Shown: piece after piece, positions 9,018-16,855 of the stretch
Position numbering within the stretch: the stretch's first letter is position 1
Layout: the number at the start of each line of letters is the position of its first letter
Assembly: GCA_947169825.1 (NCBI GenBank)
Contig: CAMVRE010000004.1
Span: forward strand, 1-47,609
Direction: 5' to 3'
DNA: 47,609 bases
Source: an uncultured Verrucomicrobiota bacterium
GTDB lineage: Bacteria > Verrucomicrobiota > Kiritimatiellia > RFP12 > UBA3636
The notes under the pieces: generated by a model
What the model was told of the DNA's origin: nothing
Database searches by the model: none
What the model saw: the letters and a program-made list of their open reading frames with translations, nothing else
Position numbers and translations under genes: made by a program

Positions 9018-9038
9018 TGCTACAAATATGCTACAAAT
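9017..9038 (-). promoter_or_regulatory. Tandem 11-bp operator, two perfect copies
   Basis: The plus strand has ATGCTACAAAT twice in direct succession (minus strand ATTTGTAGCAT). An 11-bp direct-repeat pitch is typical of OmpR/PhoB-family winged-helix dimers. The adjacent regulator 9101-10108 belongs to that fold. The second site at 14574-14595 differs by one base in 22. Confidence 0.65.
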
Positions 9039-9045
9039 TCACCCC

Positions 9046-9075
9046 GGCGTGGCGGGGTCTCCACCCCGCCGCGCC
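9046..9075 (-). terminator. Strong GC hairpin downstream of the regulator gene
   Basis: GGCGTGGCGGGG and CCCCGCCGCGCC pair over 12 bp with one G-T wobble and a 6-nt loop, 25 bp after the regulator stop. It lacks a U-run, so intrinsic termination is only possible. A closely related hairpin is at 14628-14655, so it may be a dispersed element. Confidence 0.4.
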
Positions 9076-9100
9076 AGGCCGCGCGGATCGTCGCCCGCCG

Positions 9101-10108
9101 CTACGGCTCGACCGTCGCGGACCGCACCGCGAAGGGCTCGTCCGAGTCATCCGCGACGGCGACGAACACCTTGTAGACCGGCTTCTCCAGGGCGCAGGAG
9201 AAGGCGCCGGAGCCGGGATCGACGAAGCCGAGGCGCCGCTGCTCGTCGTCCGCGTATTGCACCCCGACGCGGACTTTCGGCGGGGCGTTGGTGCTTCCGG
9301 GAACGCCGCACCGCACGGACAGCGTTCCGCGGACGGACGGCCGGTACAGGACGAGAATGCAGTCCCGCTTCCGCGCCGGACCGAGCGTCTGGAACCAGGT
9401 GTTCGTGTTCCCGTCGATCGCGCATTCCGGCCCGTGCCCCGGCGCGACGGCCATCCCCTCCGTCGCCGCGAACGCCTCGGCCGGCGGCGGAGGCGGCGGG
9501 ATGAGTTCCTCGGCCCCGGGGGCCGGACGGGCGGGGGTTCCGGCCCGGAGGAGCCATCCGGCCGCGAAGCCGGCGACGAGGAAGAACGAGAACACGGCGG
9601 CGCGGTAGTGGGCGAACAGCCGGAAGATCCGGTCGAACGAGAGGCCGGCCCGCCTTCCCGGCCCGGGGTTCCAGCGGATGCCGACGCCGCGCTGCCGTTC
9701 GATGCTCGCGCCGAGCGGGCCGAGCTTCCGTTTCAGGCGGCGGACGGCCTGCTCGGCGGCGCGGGAGTCGGCGGGGCCCTTCCCGCCGTAGAGCTCGCGA
9801 TAGATGTCCCCGTCCGAAACGGGGTTGCCGACGTTCCGGAGCAGGAGCCAGAGCACCTTGATCTCCGACGACGAAAGGCCTCCCAGCAGCAGCCGGATCT
9901 GCGCTTCGGAGAACGAGGACCCGGCATCCCCGGCGGAATCGGACGCCAGCCCGGCGGCCTTCCGGGCCCCCTCGCCCCGGAGGATGGAGGCGGGAAACCC
10001 GCGGGAGGCCAGCTCGGCGAGGAGCGTCTCCGCGCCCTCCTCGCCGACCTCCACGACTAGGATCGTCCGCCCGGACGACCCGGATCTCCTGCCCGCCTTC
10101 GTAGCCAT
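9101..10108 (-). CDS. ToxR-like membrane regulator: winged helix, TM segment, periplasmic discoidin-like domain
   Basis: Starting at MATKAGRRSG gives 335 residues. Residues 14-45 (RTILVVEVGEEGAETLLAEL) resemble a decayed receiver start. Residues about 75-148 are an OmpR-type winged helix (LSSSEIKVLWLLL, AVRRLKRKLG, RGVGIRWNP). A TM helix spans about 170-188. The C-terminal part (from about 225) has GHGPECAIDGNTNTW and GTLSVRCGVPGSTN, like F5/8 type C (discoidin) domains. It should sense an extracytoplasmic ligand and control DNA directly. It lies between two metzincin operons whose promoters carry 11-bp tandem boxes. It is a paralogue of 44561-45646. Confidence 0.82.
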   Translation of the reverse strand: MATKAGRRSGSSGRTILVVEVGEEGAETLLAELASRGFPASILRGEGARKAAGLASDSAGDAGSSFSEAQIRLLLGGLSSSEIKVLWLLLRNVGNPVSDGDIYRELYGGKGPADSRAAEQAVRRLKRKLGPLGASIERQRGVGIRWNPGPGRRAGLSFDRIFRLFAHYRAAVFSFFLVAGFAAGWLLRAGTPARPAPGAEELIPPPPPPAEAFAATEGMAVAPGHGPECAIDGNTNTWFQTLGPARKRDCILVLYRPSVRGTLSVRCGVPGSTNAPPKVRVGVQYADDEQRRLGFVDPGSGAFSCALEKPVYKVFVAVADDSDEPFAVRSATVEP

Positions 10109-10201
10109 CGCGGCCGCGGATACTACCACGCCCCGCCGGAAAACACACGCCAAAAATGATCGCGCGGCTTCGGCGGGCCGATCCGTCTCCCCTTCCGTAT
10201 C

Positions 10202-11164
10202 TCAGAACGGAGGTTCGTAGCCCGGCGGCGGCGTCCAGGGTTTCTTTTCCGGAAGATCGTCGAGAAGCCCGGCCCACGGATCGGAAACGGCGGCGTTGCC
10301 GTTCGGCGCGGCGGGCGCGCCGGCTTCGGACACGCGATTCGTGGAGACGGGCGGCGACGCGGAATCGCGCCGTTCCGTGGGAACGGTCGCGCGTGCCGCT
10401 TCAAGCGCGTTGGTCCGGACGGTCTCGAAGAAGGCGACGAGCCGAGCGTCGTCCGGATGTTCGAGGATCATCTTCGCGGCGTTCTCCGCGCGCTGCGGGC
10501 TCGCTCTCCACTTGGGAACTTCGCGACAAAGAATTTCATCGAGCATATCGAACAACTGTGTGTCGACACTGGCTCGTTCCAATAGAAATCGGATAAGCGG
10601 AACCTGCTGTGACGAGGGTGGCGCCTCGTATTGCAAATGTGTTGAAATGGTTCGATAGACCTCTTGCCTTGCCCAGTTTTCAGTCGGGATGACATCCGCG
10701 ATTGCCTGCAATCGGGTAAGACAATCTGGATTGCTAAGAGACAATCGGGCAAGGGAGTAGGCGGCCGTCCGTCGTTCGGGTTCGTTTATATCGGTAAGGA
10801 GGCGTTCGAGAAATGCATATGCCTCTTCGCATGGATAGTCGCGAATACAACAAATGGCCTGAAAACGATCGTTTTTGTCTTGGAATGACTCGCCATCGGC
10901 GAGGTTGTCGACAAGATACTTCAGAGCCAGAACAGCGTCTTCATTCGACAGTTTGCAGACTGTTTGAAGATAGCCCTTTACGGCGCTCCCCTTCTCGTGG
11001 CGGTCAGAGAGAGCTTCCCGCAATCCAGCAAAGTAGGCAATGGGGTCTTCGGGAATGGTTGGGGCGAAGGCGCTTGAGACATTGTCGTCCTGGTTGATTG
11101 AGCCGGGAGTTTGAGCAACGGCCATAGCGGCCGATGCAAAAAGGAGCGGAAGAAACGATTTCAT
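10202..11164 (-). CDS. Secreted HEAT-like helical protein, second gene of metzincin operon 2
   Basis: The 320-residue product has a signal peptide (MKSFLPLLFASAAMAVAQ), then helical repeats resembling HEAT units (FQAICCIRDYPCEEAYAFLERLL, RRTAAYSLARLSL) and a proline-rich tail (KKPWTPPPGYEPPF). Its start overlaps the metzincin stop by ATGA, so translation is coupled. The C-terminal helical part is related to 4239-5060. Base composition drops to about 50 percent GC over much of the gene, unlike operon 1, suggesting a different history. The conserved position after a metzincin implies a joint role; the exact function is unknown. Confidence 0.83.
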   Translation of the reverse strand: MKSFLPLLFASAAMAVAQTPGSINQDDNVSSAFAPTIPEDPIAYFAGLREALSDRHEKGSAVKGYLQTVCKLSNEDAVLALKYLVDNLADGESFQDKNDRFQAICCIRDYPCEEAYAFLERLLTDINEPERRTAAYSLARLSLSNPDCLTRLQAIADVIPTENWARQEVYRTISTHLQYEAPPSSQQVPLIRFLLERASVDTQLFDMLDEILCREVPKWRASPQRAENAAKMILEHPDDARLVAFFETVRTNALEAARATVPTERRDSASPPVSTNRVSEAGAPAAPNGNAAVSDPWAGLLDDLPEKKPWTPPPGYEPPF

Positions 11165-14100
11165 GGTTTTGTCGTAGGTTGTTTGTTTCCGTGAAGGTGA
11201 AAACCGACGGGGACGATCCCGAGATCATGGTGGAATCCCCACGTTCCAGTCGCATCGTCGTATCGCCAATGGTTCCAGAGCCCATCGATATCGCCAGCAG
11301 AAATGTCGCACTGTGTTGATGGGTTTCTTCCCTGCATTAACAACCGGAGAATCAATGTGGATTGGGTAAGGTTCGTCGGATAGTATCCTTCATAGCTGTC
11401 CGAAGGCCAGTCGAGCGGAAGACGATCCTTGTCCACGTACCCGGAAACAGAAAGATTCGTTTTTTGAGGTCTAATTGCGTAGATGTCTCTTAATCCGCAT
11501 GAATGTCCAAACTCGTGGGCATAGGTCACGGGAGGGCTGTCGCCTTGAACGACACAACCATTGGTGCTCGTTAATCCGCCTGCGCCTACAATTGTTTCGA
11601 CGCAATATAATTCAACGCCGCCAGGAGCAAATCCATATGCGCAAATGTTGCTGTGCAAGTTGACTTGGTTGGGGCCATCGGGAATCATCGTCCAGGCTTG
11701 GTTCGTCACGAAGTTGACCTCGGCCAGCTGCCACGTGATTCCGGCCTGGTCCCAGATGCGGTTGATCTCCGGGAACTTGCCCCGGAGGACGGATTCCCCG
11801 ACGGCGGGAGCGCCGTTCGTTCCGCACACGATCCAGGCGTAGACCGGGACGGTGGTCCGCGGCATCGCGCGGGCGCGGACAAGGGGCGGCGGACCGGAAT
11901 AGCCCGTGATGTGCGCGGTCAGCGTGACATCGCCCTTGGAATTCCCCGTGACGGAAACCTGTCGTCCCGTTCGGACGTTCCCGACGAACTGAACGCGGTT
12001 CTCCGGCGTCGCGGTCCATTCGATCAGGGAATCCGGGAATGCGGCCGGCGACACCTCCATCCGAAAGGTCGCCGGCTCGTCGATGATGATTCCGCACGGG
12101 TTGATGATCCGGTTGCCGACGCGCATTGTCGTGACGGGTTCCAGTATCGCATCGATGGCCCAGACGCGCAACGTCCGCGTTCCGAAGACTTCGTTCGATA
12201 CGACGGAGCCGTTGCCGTCGTAGTGTCGGCGGACGAGCTGGTATTCGATCTCGGATGGCGCGCCTCCGGACACCCCCGTCGCATAGATCGTTGCGGAAAC
12301 GGGGCATTGTCCGGCCTCCACCCAGTTCGAAGGCGCCACGCTGTCCCAGATCGAAAGGTTGGAGTCGATGTGCCGTAGGCGCGCGTAGGTGAAGCACGTC
12401 GGCCGGGAGCAGCAGCAGTAGGCTTCGTCCGGGAAGTCCAGCTCGGCGAATTCCGAGAGGGCCGTTCCCGTTCCGTCCACCCGAATCACCGGAATCGGAC
12501 AGGTGCAATCCGCCGTGGCGTTTGTCCTTGACGGGCATCCGTCCCGGTGCGGACAGGAGTGTTCGTCGTCTTCGTCGTGGTACATTCCGCAGGCGGCGCA
12601 CCAGACGAGAGGCCCGCCTTCGCACCGGTGGATGCCGTGGTAGATGTCCGCATCGCCCCAGCAATGGTGCTTCGGCCCGAAACGGATGTATCCGTAGTCG
12701 CTGTCGCCGGGCTCTTCCGTGACGTGGAGCGAGACGAACTTCCCCTGCTGGATCTGGAAGCCGTCGATTTCATCCGCCTCGTGAAGCTCGAAGGTGCAGG
12801 AGGCGGGTTCCGTCACGATGGAATAGACACAGAAGCCCTCGCCGTGGATGCAGCTCCCGAGCATGTCGTCGTCGCCGGATTCGCAGCGCAGGTAGATGCG
12901 CGGCTCGGCGACGAAGCCCTCGCCTTTCGTCTGCTTCCCGTCGAACACGCCGAGAAGGTCGTGGAGCCGGAGGCAGGGGCCGTTGAACTCCTTCTGGGGC
13001 CGGTTCGGGGACGAGCGGAGGAGCCGGGTTGGCTGGCCGGGAAGCGCGTTGGACATCGAAAGGTCGACCGCATCAACGCCGCGGGAGAAGAGCCGGAAGG
13101 GAACTTCGACGCCGCTCGGAATCCCGAAGACATAGTGCCGCGCGTTTCGCAGCGGAATCGTGACGGAGCCGAGGACGAGCGATGCCGCGGCGCCGTCCGG
13201 GATGGCCGTGCCGAGCGTGACGACGAGATTCGTCTTTCCGGCGTTGTCCGCCCAGATGGGATCCGCCGCCCACGTGGCGGGGGCGGCGCCGTCGGGGATG
13301 CCGTCGTTGTTCTCGTCGGCGTCGAGCGGATCCGCGCCGGCGAGGACTTCGGCGGAGTCGGAGAGACTGTCGCCGTCCGTGTCCGCGCGGCGCGGGTCGG
13401 TGCCGTGGACGAACACCTCGTCCCAATCGGGGAGCCCGTCGCCGTCGGAGTCCGCGTTCGGGTCGAGACCGGACGTGTTCCTCCACTCGAGCGCAAACCG
13501 CGCCGGCGTCCGCAGCGCACCGTTCGTGCAGAGCAGGTCCGCGATGCTCTGCGGCTCGCCCGGAGGGCTCGCCCCACCATTGACGCGCCAGACTGGTGCG
13601 GAGAGACTCCCCCACCCGGCTCCGCCGGGAGCCCCCTCGGGGAGGGGGCCGAAGTAGAGCGCGTTCACGGCGTTCGTCCCCGCCTGCGCGCCGATTGCGA
13701 AGTTCGTCGCAGGCGGGTCGAGCGCGTCGGCGAAGTCGTAGCGGTAGGTGAAGTCGCCCGTGGGCTTCAGTTCCGCCTGGATCGTCGCGCGGCGGCCCGG
13801 CAAACGGTCCACGAGCACGTTCTCCCACGCGACGATCAGCCCGCCGCCCGGCGCCGGCGCGTGCCAGAAGCGCGACGGCACCGCGTCCGTCTCGACCGTC
13901 GCCGGCAGGATCCCGAGAGGCGCGCGAAAGGGCGCCAGCGCCGTCTCCAGGTGGGGCGAGGCGTCCCCGCCGAGCCGCTGCGGCAGCGCCGCTCCGACCG
14001 GCGGATGCCTCGCGTTCTCGAACGACAGTGCCCCCGACGCGCTCGCGTAGACGCGGCGCACCGGATTCGTCCCGAGCGCGAAGAACGGCTTCTCGCATTC

Positions 14101-14487
14101 GATCCAGATTCCGTCCTCCGACGCCCCGCGCAGCCGCCACGCCGCCGCCTCGACCGAATTCGTCGGTTCCGCGCGCAGCGCGACGCCCTCCGTTCGCACC
14201 TCGACGAGCCCGAACGCCGGCTCTGGCGGTGGCGCGGGCAGAACGGGGTTTCCGGCGCGGAGCCCGCCGCCGTTCCCGCCGCCCGGCTTCGTGCCGCCGA
14301 TCGCGACGACCGCGACGAGCATCGCGAGCGCGGCGGCCTCGCCGAGCGGCCCGCTCCGGCGCAGGCGCGCCAGCATCTCCCGCCCCTGCGGCGATCGCGC
14401 CGCCATCCGCGCAAGCCCGTAGAGCCCAAAGCCGCACCAAATGGCGGCCAGGGCGACGGCGAAGATCTGGACGGAAGCGTCGGTCAT
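11161..14487 (-). CDS. Giant membrane-anchored protein with metzincin-like protease domain (paralogue 2)
   Basis: At 1108 residues it shares the architecture of 5079-8324: two N-terminal hydrophobic segments (WCGFGLYGLARMAARS...), a large beta-rich region, thrombospondin type 3-like repeats (about 344-399) and a Cys/His ribbon (about 616-669). The C-terminal protease domain has HEFGHSCGLRD (from residue 991) and a candidate Met-turn LLMQGR. The N-terminal half is almost identical to paralogue 1 even at the DNA level, while the C-terminal half is much more diverged and AT-richer. Translation is coupled to 10202-11164. The boxed promoter at 14547-14595 drives it. Confidence 0.85.
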   Translation of the reverse strand: MTDASVQIFAVALAAIWCGFGLYGLARMAARSPQGREMLARLRRSGPLGEAAALAMLVAVVAIGGTKPGGGNGGGLRAGNPVLPAPPPEPAFGLVEVRTEGVALRAEPTNSVEAAAWRLRGASEDGIWIECEKPFFALGTNPVRRVYASASGALSFENARHPPVGAALPQRLGGDASPHLETALAPFRAPLGILPATVETDAVPSRFWHAPAPGGGLIVAWENVLVDRLPGRRATIQAELKPTGDFTYRYDFADALDPPATNFAIGAQAGTNAVNALYFGPLPEGAPGGAGWGSLSAPVWRVNGGASPPGEPQSIADLLCTNGALRTPARFALEWRNTSGLDPNADSDGDGLPDWDEVFVHGTDPRRADTDGDSLSDSAEVLAGADPLDADENNDGIPDGAAPATWAADPIWADNAGKTNLVVTLGTAIPDGAAASLVLGSVTIPLRNARHYVFGIPSGVEVPFRLFSRGVDAVDLSMSNALPGQPTRLLRSSPNRPQKEFNGPCLRLHDLLGVFDGKQTKGEGFVAEPRIYLRCESGDDDMLGSCIHGEGFCVYSIVTEPASCTFELHEADEIDGFQIQQGKFVSLHVTEEPGDSDYGYIRFGPKHHCWGDADIYHGIHRCEGGPLVWCAACGMYHDEDDEHSCPHRDGCPSRTNATADCTCPIPVIRVDGTGTALSEFAELDFPDEAYCCCSRPTCFTYARLRHIDSNLSIWDSVAPSNWVEAGQCPVSATIYATGVSGGAPSEIEYQLVRRHYDGNGSVVSNEVFGTRTLRVWAIDAILEPVTTMRVGNRIINPCGIIIDEPATFRMEVSPAAFPDSLIEWTATPENRVQFVGNVRTGRQVSVTGNSKGDVTLTAHITGYSGPPPLVRARAMPRTTVPVYAWIVCGTNGAPAVGESVLRGKFPEINRIWDQAGITWQLAEVNFVTNQAWTMIPDGPNQVNLHSNICAYGFAPGGVELYCVETIVGAGGLTSTNGCVVQGDSPPVTYAHEFGHSCGLRDIYAIRPQKTNLSVSGYVDKDRLPLDWPSDSYEGYYPTNLTQSTLILRLLMQGRNPSTQCDISAGDIDGLWNHWRYDDATGTWGFHHDLGIVPVGFHLHGNKQPTTKP

Positions 14488-14546
14488 CGGATCATCAAGG
14501 CGCGGCGCTCCGCATCCCTCGCGGAAGCGCGCCTCGCATGCGCACC

Positions 14547-14574
14547 ATTCTACGCCCGGATCGCCCCGCCCGAA
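14547..14574 (-). promoter_or_regulatory. Promoter of metzincin operon 2
   Basis: On the minus strand TTCGGG and TAGAAT are 16 bp apart, with the -35 touching the tandem 11-bp box. This matches the promoter at 8990-9017 in spacing and position (about 60 bp before the start codon). Confidence 0.6.
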
Positions 14575-14595
14575 TGCTACAAATTTGCTACAAAT
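14574..14595 (-). promoter_or_regulatory. Tandem 11-bp operator, second site
   Basis: ATGCTACAAAT followed directly by TTGCTACAAAT on the plus strand, flanked by GA and TC as at 9017-9038. This part of the 14488-14824 intergenic stretch also carries two hairpins (14628-14655 and 14705-14733) and the leader of the ORF6N gene. Confidence 0.65.
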
Positions 14596-14627
14596 TCATC
14601 CCCGCCCTGTGCATGCGATTAACGCCG

Positions 14628-14655
14628 GCGTGGCGGGGTCTGCATCCCGCCACGC
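14628..14655. repeat. Hairpin repeat related to 9046-9075
   Basis: GCGTGGCGGG pairs perfectly with CCCGCCACGC across an 8-nt loop. The core GGCGTGGCGGGGTCT is shared with the hairpin at 9046-9075, and both lie beside an 11-bp tandem operator, so the hairpin and operator may have been duplicated together. Confidence 0.6.
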
Positions 14656-14704
14656 TGTGCAAGGCCGTCCTTCGACCGCCGTGGGCGGTTCTTTCGACCG
14701 ACCG

Positions 14705-14733
14705 AAAAATGTCGCCTGCCAGGCGACATTTTT
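14705..14733. promoter_or_regulatory. Perfect 14-bp palindrome upstream of ORF6N gene
   Basis: AAAAATGTCGCCTG and CAGGCGACATTTTT flank a single central C. The A-run and T-run at the ends fit a bidirectional rho-independent terminator when the centre forms a loop. A protein operator is the alternative. It is about 90 bp before the ORF6N start. Confidence 0.6.
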
Positions 14734-14824
14734 CCCGGGGCGCTGTGGCAGTCTACCCCCCGTTCCGCGGGAATACGCCCGCGAAACGCCACCACGCCAC
14801 CCCCGAACAGAAAGGACAATCGCA

Positions 14825-15784
14825 ATGGACAACCCCAACCGCCAGCTCGTTCCGATTCCGCAGACGCCGGCACCCCTCGCCCCCGTCGTCATCGACGACG
14901 CCTTCATCAAATCGCGCATCTTCACCATCCGCGGCATGCAGGTGATGCTTGACCGGGATCTGGCCGTCATCTATGGTGTGGAGACAAAGGCCCTCAACCA
15001 GGCCGTCAAGCGAAACGCCGAACGATTCCCCGAAAGCTTTATGTTCCGGCTCTCTTCCGCGGAAGCGGAGAAATGGAAGTCACAGATTGTGACCTCCAAT
15101 CTGACGCCGAAGGAAGAGGCCGGACTGAGGATGGGGCTCCGGCGCCCTCCGTATGCTTTCACCGAACAGGGAATCGCCATGCTCTCGGCGGTCCTGAAAA
15201 GCAGGACCGCCGTTCTGGTGAGCGTCCGCATCATGGAGATTTTCGTCGCCATGCGCAGGGCGTTCGTATCGATGGCGCCGATGCTGGCGAGGCTCGACAC
15301 CGTCGAGCGTCGCCAGATCACCGACCAGGCCCGCAACGAGGAACGCTTCGACACGATCTTCAAGGCGATGGACGGCGGAGACTTCCCGCCGCAGAAGGTC
15401 TTCTTCGACGGCCAGGTCTACGATGCGTTCGAGCAGATGAAGAGGTTCGTCCGCATGGCGAAGACCGAGCTGATCGTCATCGATCCGTACTTCGACGACT
15501 CCGTCCTCCCGCTCGTCGCGCAGAAACGGAGCGGCGTGTCGGTCCTCGTGGTCAGGAACTCCCGCAACAAGCAGCTGCACGCCGCCGACGTGGCCGCCTT
15601 CAACGCGCAGTACGGAAACTCTCTCGCCGTGAAGATCTCGGACCGGTTCCACGACCGCTTCCTGATCCTCGACCGCTTCGTCCTGATCCACGTCGGGGCC
15701 TCGCTGAACCACCTCGGCAAGCGGTGCTTCGCCTTCTCCTCCCTGGACAAGTCCAACATCCCCGACATCCTGGCGAAAATCTGA
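14825..15784 (+). CDS. ORF6N domain DNA-binding protein with PLD-like C-terminal domain
   Basis: I start at the ATG preceded by AGAAAGGA, giving 319 residues (MDNPNRQLVPIPQTP). Residues about 25-115 are an ORF6N domain (IRGMQVMLDRDLAVIYGVETKALNQAVKRN; FTEQGIAMLSAVL), the phage-type KilA-N relative found in phages and bacterial islands. A helical linker follows. The C-terminal part (about 185-319) has IVIDPYFDD, HDRFLILD and HVGASLNHLGKRCFAFS, the phospholipase-D-like region commonly attached to chromosomal ORF6N proteins. It may be a regulator or antiphage factor; the catalytic HxK is replaced by HDR, so activity is uncertain. It is the first plus-strand gene before the defence island. Confidence 0.87.
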   Translation: MDNPNRQLVPIPQTPAPLAPVVIDDAFIKSRIFTIRGMQVMLDRDLAVIYGVETKALNQAVKRNAERFPESFMFRLSSAEAEKWKSQIVTSNLTPKEEAGLRMGLRRPPYAFTEQGIAMLSAVLKSRTAVLVSVRIMEIFVAMRRAFVSMAPMLARLDTVERRQITDQARNEERFDTIFKAMDGGDFPPQKVFFDGQVYDAFEQMKRFVRMAKTELIVIDPYFDDSVLPLVAQKRSGVSVLVVRNSRNKQLHAADVAAFNAQYGNSLAVKISDRFHDRFLILDRFVLIHVGASLNHLGKRCFAFSSLDKSNIPDILAKI

Positions 15785-15791
15785 CTGGCGA

Positions 15792-15828
15792 GGGATGCGC
15801 GCAACGGTTCCGCCGTCGCGCGCATCCC
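15792..15828 (+). terminator. Hairpin after the ORF6N gene
   Basis: GGGATGCGCGC and GCGCGCATCCC pair perfectly over 11 bp, and the loop contains a further ACGG/CCGT stem. It begins 7 bp after the ORF6N stop. There is no T-run, so its use as a terminator is likely but not certain. Confidence 0.5.
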
Positions 15829-15874
15829 GTCGTAGCTCGCTTCGCTCGGCCAACGGCTGGCAACCAGCACTCGG

Positions 15875-15934
15875 TATTCAGCATTGTCCGCGCCGCGCGG
15901 GCCATTCAGCACTCAGCATTCAGCATTCAGCATT
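15875..15934. repeat. CATTCAG heptanucleotide array, second location
   Basis: TATTCAGCATT is followed, after a GC-rich insert, by CATTCAG, CACTCAG, CATTCAG, CATTCAG and CATT. It is the same unit and strand orientation as 95-127. It lies in the 15785-16678 stretch, which has no convincing intact gene but holds this array, a gene remnant (about 15950-16399) and a promoter-like repeat (16454-16599). Confidence 0.85.
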
Positions 15935-15949
15935 GCCCGCGCAACGCGC

Positions 15950-16399
15950 GGGCTCTCGCCCGCCGTTGTCGTCCCCGCCGTCGTTCCTGCGGACGAGTCC
16001 ACCACGGATACCCGTTCCCGTCACGCGCCGATCAGGCGTTGTATCGCCGAAGAACGGCTGGCCGCGAACACGAACGACATCGTCGGCATCGTCCTCAAGA
16101 CGGAATACGACATCTCGTTCTCGCCGGCATCGGTTATTTCCAATTCGTTCCGACGAGTGCTGTCCGTCGGCGCCCATGTGGACACGCCGGCCTTTGCCGC
16201 GGCCTATCCGCGAATTGCATGGAATGTCTCCGGAATGTTCATCGCAACGGAACACTATACGGACGACGTGTATCTGTCGGAAAGGCAAAAAGGATTCAAT
16301 ACGCATGTTGAAATGGGGATGAAGTGGGCTTGGGACGCCTTGCACGAAGACGGCTGGCTCGACGTTTCCCCGACGAACGGCCCGCCGGCCGGTCCGTAA
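15950..16399 (+). pseudogene. Possible gene remnant of unknown function
   Basis: The tracked ORF 15884-16399 begins inside the heptamer array, so its N-terminus is not credible. From about 15950 it reads like real protein: PAVVVPAVVPADESTT, then NTNDIVGIVLKTEYDISFSP and ERQKGFNTHVEMGMKWAWDAL, with mixed charge and aromatic residues. No start codon with a ribosome site is evident and I recognise no family. The PAVVxxAVVxADES motif recurs in the fragment at 17073-17363, with mostly synonymous codon differences. I therefore treat both as remnants of one protein family. A short intact gene is an alternative. Confidence 0.35.
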
Positions 16400-16453
16400 T
16401 GTCGTTTCCATTCGGGTCCCGCGCCCCGCCGCGCCGGCGGAGGGACGGACGAT

Positions 16454-16599
16454 CTTGCAATTCTGTGACGATTTCCGGACAAATCCGCGAAAACGCCCGC
16501 AAAACCGGCCCCTCCGTTCCGGATTGTAAAACCATCGTCAAATCGTCTCCCGCCCCCTTGTATTCCCATCCCCGTTATGCTACTTTTCCACTTGTCGGC
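16454..16599 (+). repeat. Copy A of a 145-bp promoter-region repeat, inverted relative to 44365-44509
   Basis: The reverse complement aligns along its length with 44365-44509, at roughly three quarters identity by eye. Shared blocks include GCCGACAA, TAGCA, CGGGAGACGATTTGACG, TTTTACAAT and AATCGTCACA. It contains the promoter at 16558-16586 and drives nothing obvious except the 58-residue ORF at 16679. Confidence 0.75.
16558..16586 (+). promoter_or_regulatory. Promoter within repeat copy A
   Basis: TTGTAT, 17-bp spacer, TACTTT with an extended TGC. The corresponding bases of copy B (44377-44405) keep the same spacing. Confidence 0.55.
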
Positions 16600-16678
16600 C
16601 CACCGAGTGGCGGGTTACGATATTTCACGAATTCGGACACCAAGAATCCACAACCACGAACACAAAAGGAGCCAAATA

Positions 16679-16855
16679 ATGAAACTTGAAGACATTTCTT
16701 ACAATACGGACATTCCTCTGGAAACAATCGATGACATTTGCAAACAAGTTCGCAGTCAGCAAAAACTCATTTCCGAGATTATTCAAGTTCTCAAAACGAA
16801 GTTCCCGGAAGAGTTCTCCACGAAGGAAGGTGCTCCACTTTCCACAAATCCTTGA
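16679..16855 (+). CDS. Small 58-residue helical protein, unknown function
   Basis: The ATG is preceded by AGGAG with a 7-nt gap and lies about 90 bp after the promoter in repeat copy A. The product (MKLEDISYNTDIPLETIDDICKQVRS...) is acidic and predicted mostly helical, with no signal peptide or Cys motif. The surrounding DNA is AT-rich compared with the core genome, marking the left edge of the foreign segment. It occupies the place that the metzincin gene has beside copy B. It could be a small regulator or an antitoxin-like protein; no family is recognised. Nothing intact follows it until 17273. Confidence 0.5.
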   Translation: MKLEDISYNTDIPLETIDDICKQVRSQQKLISEIIQVLKTKFPEEFSTKEGAPLSTNP

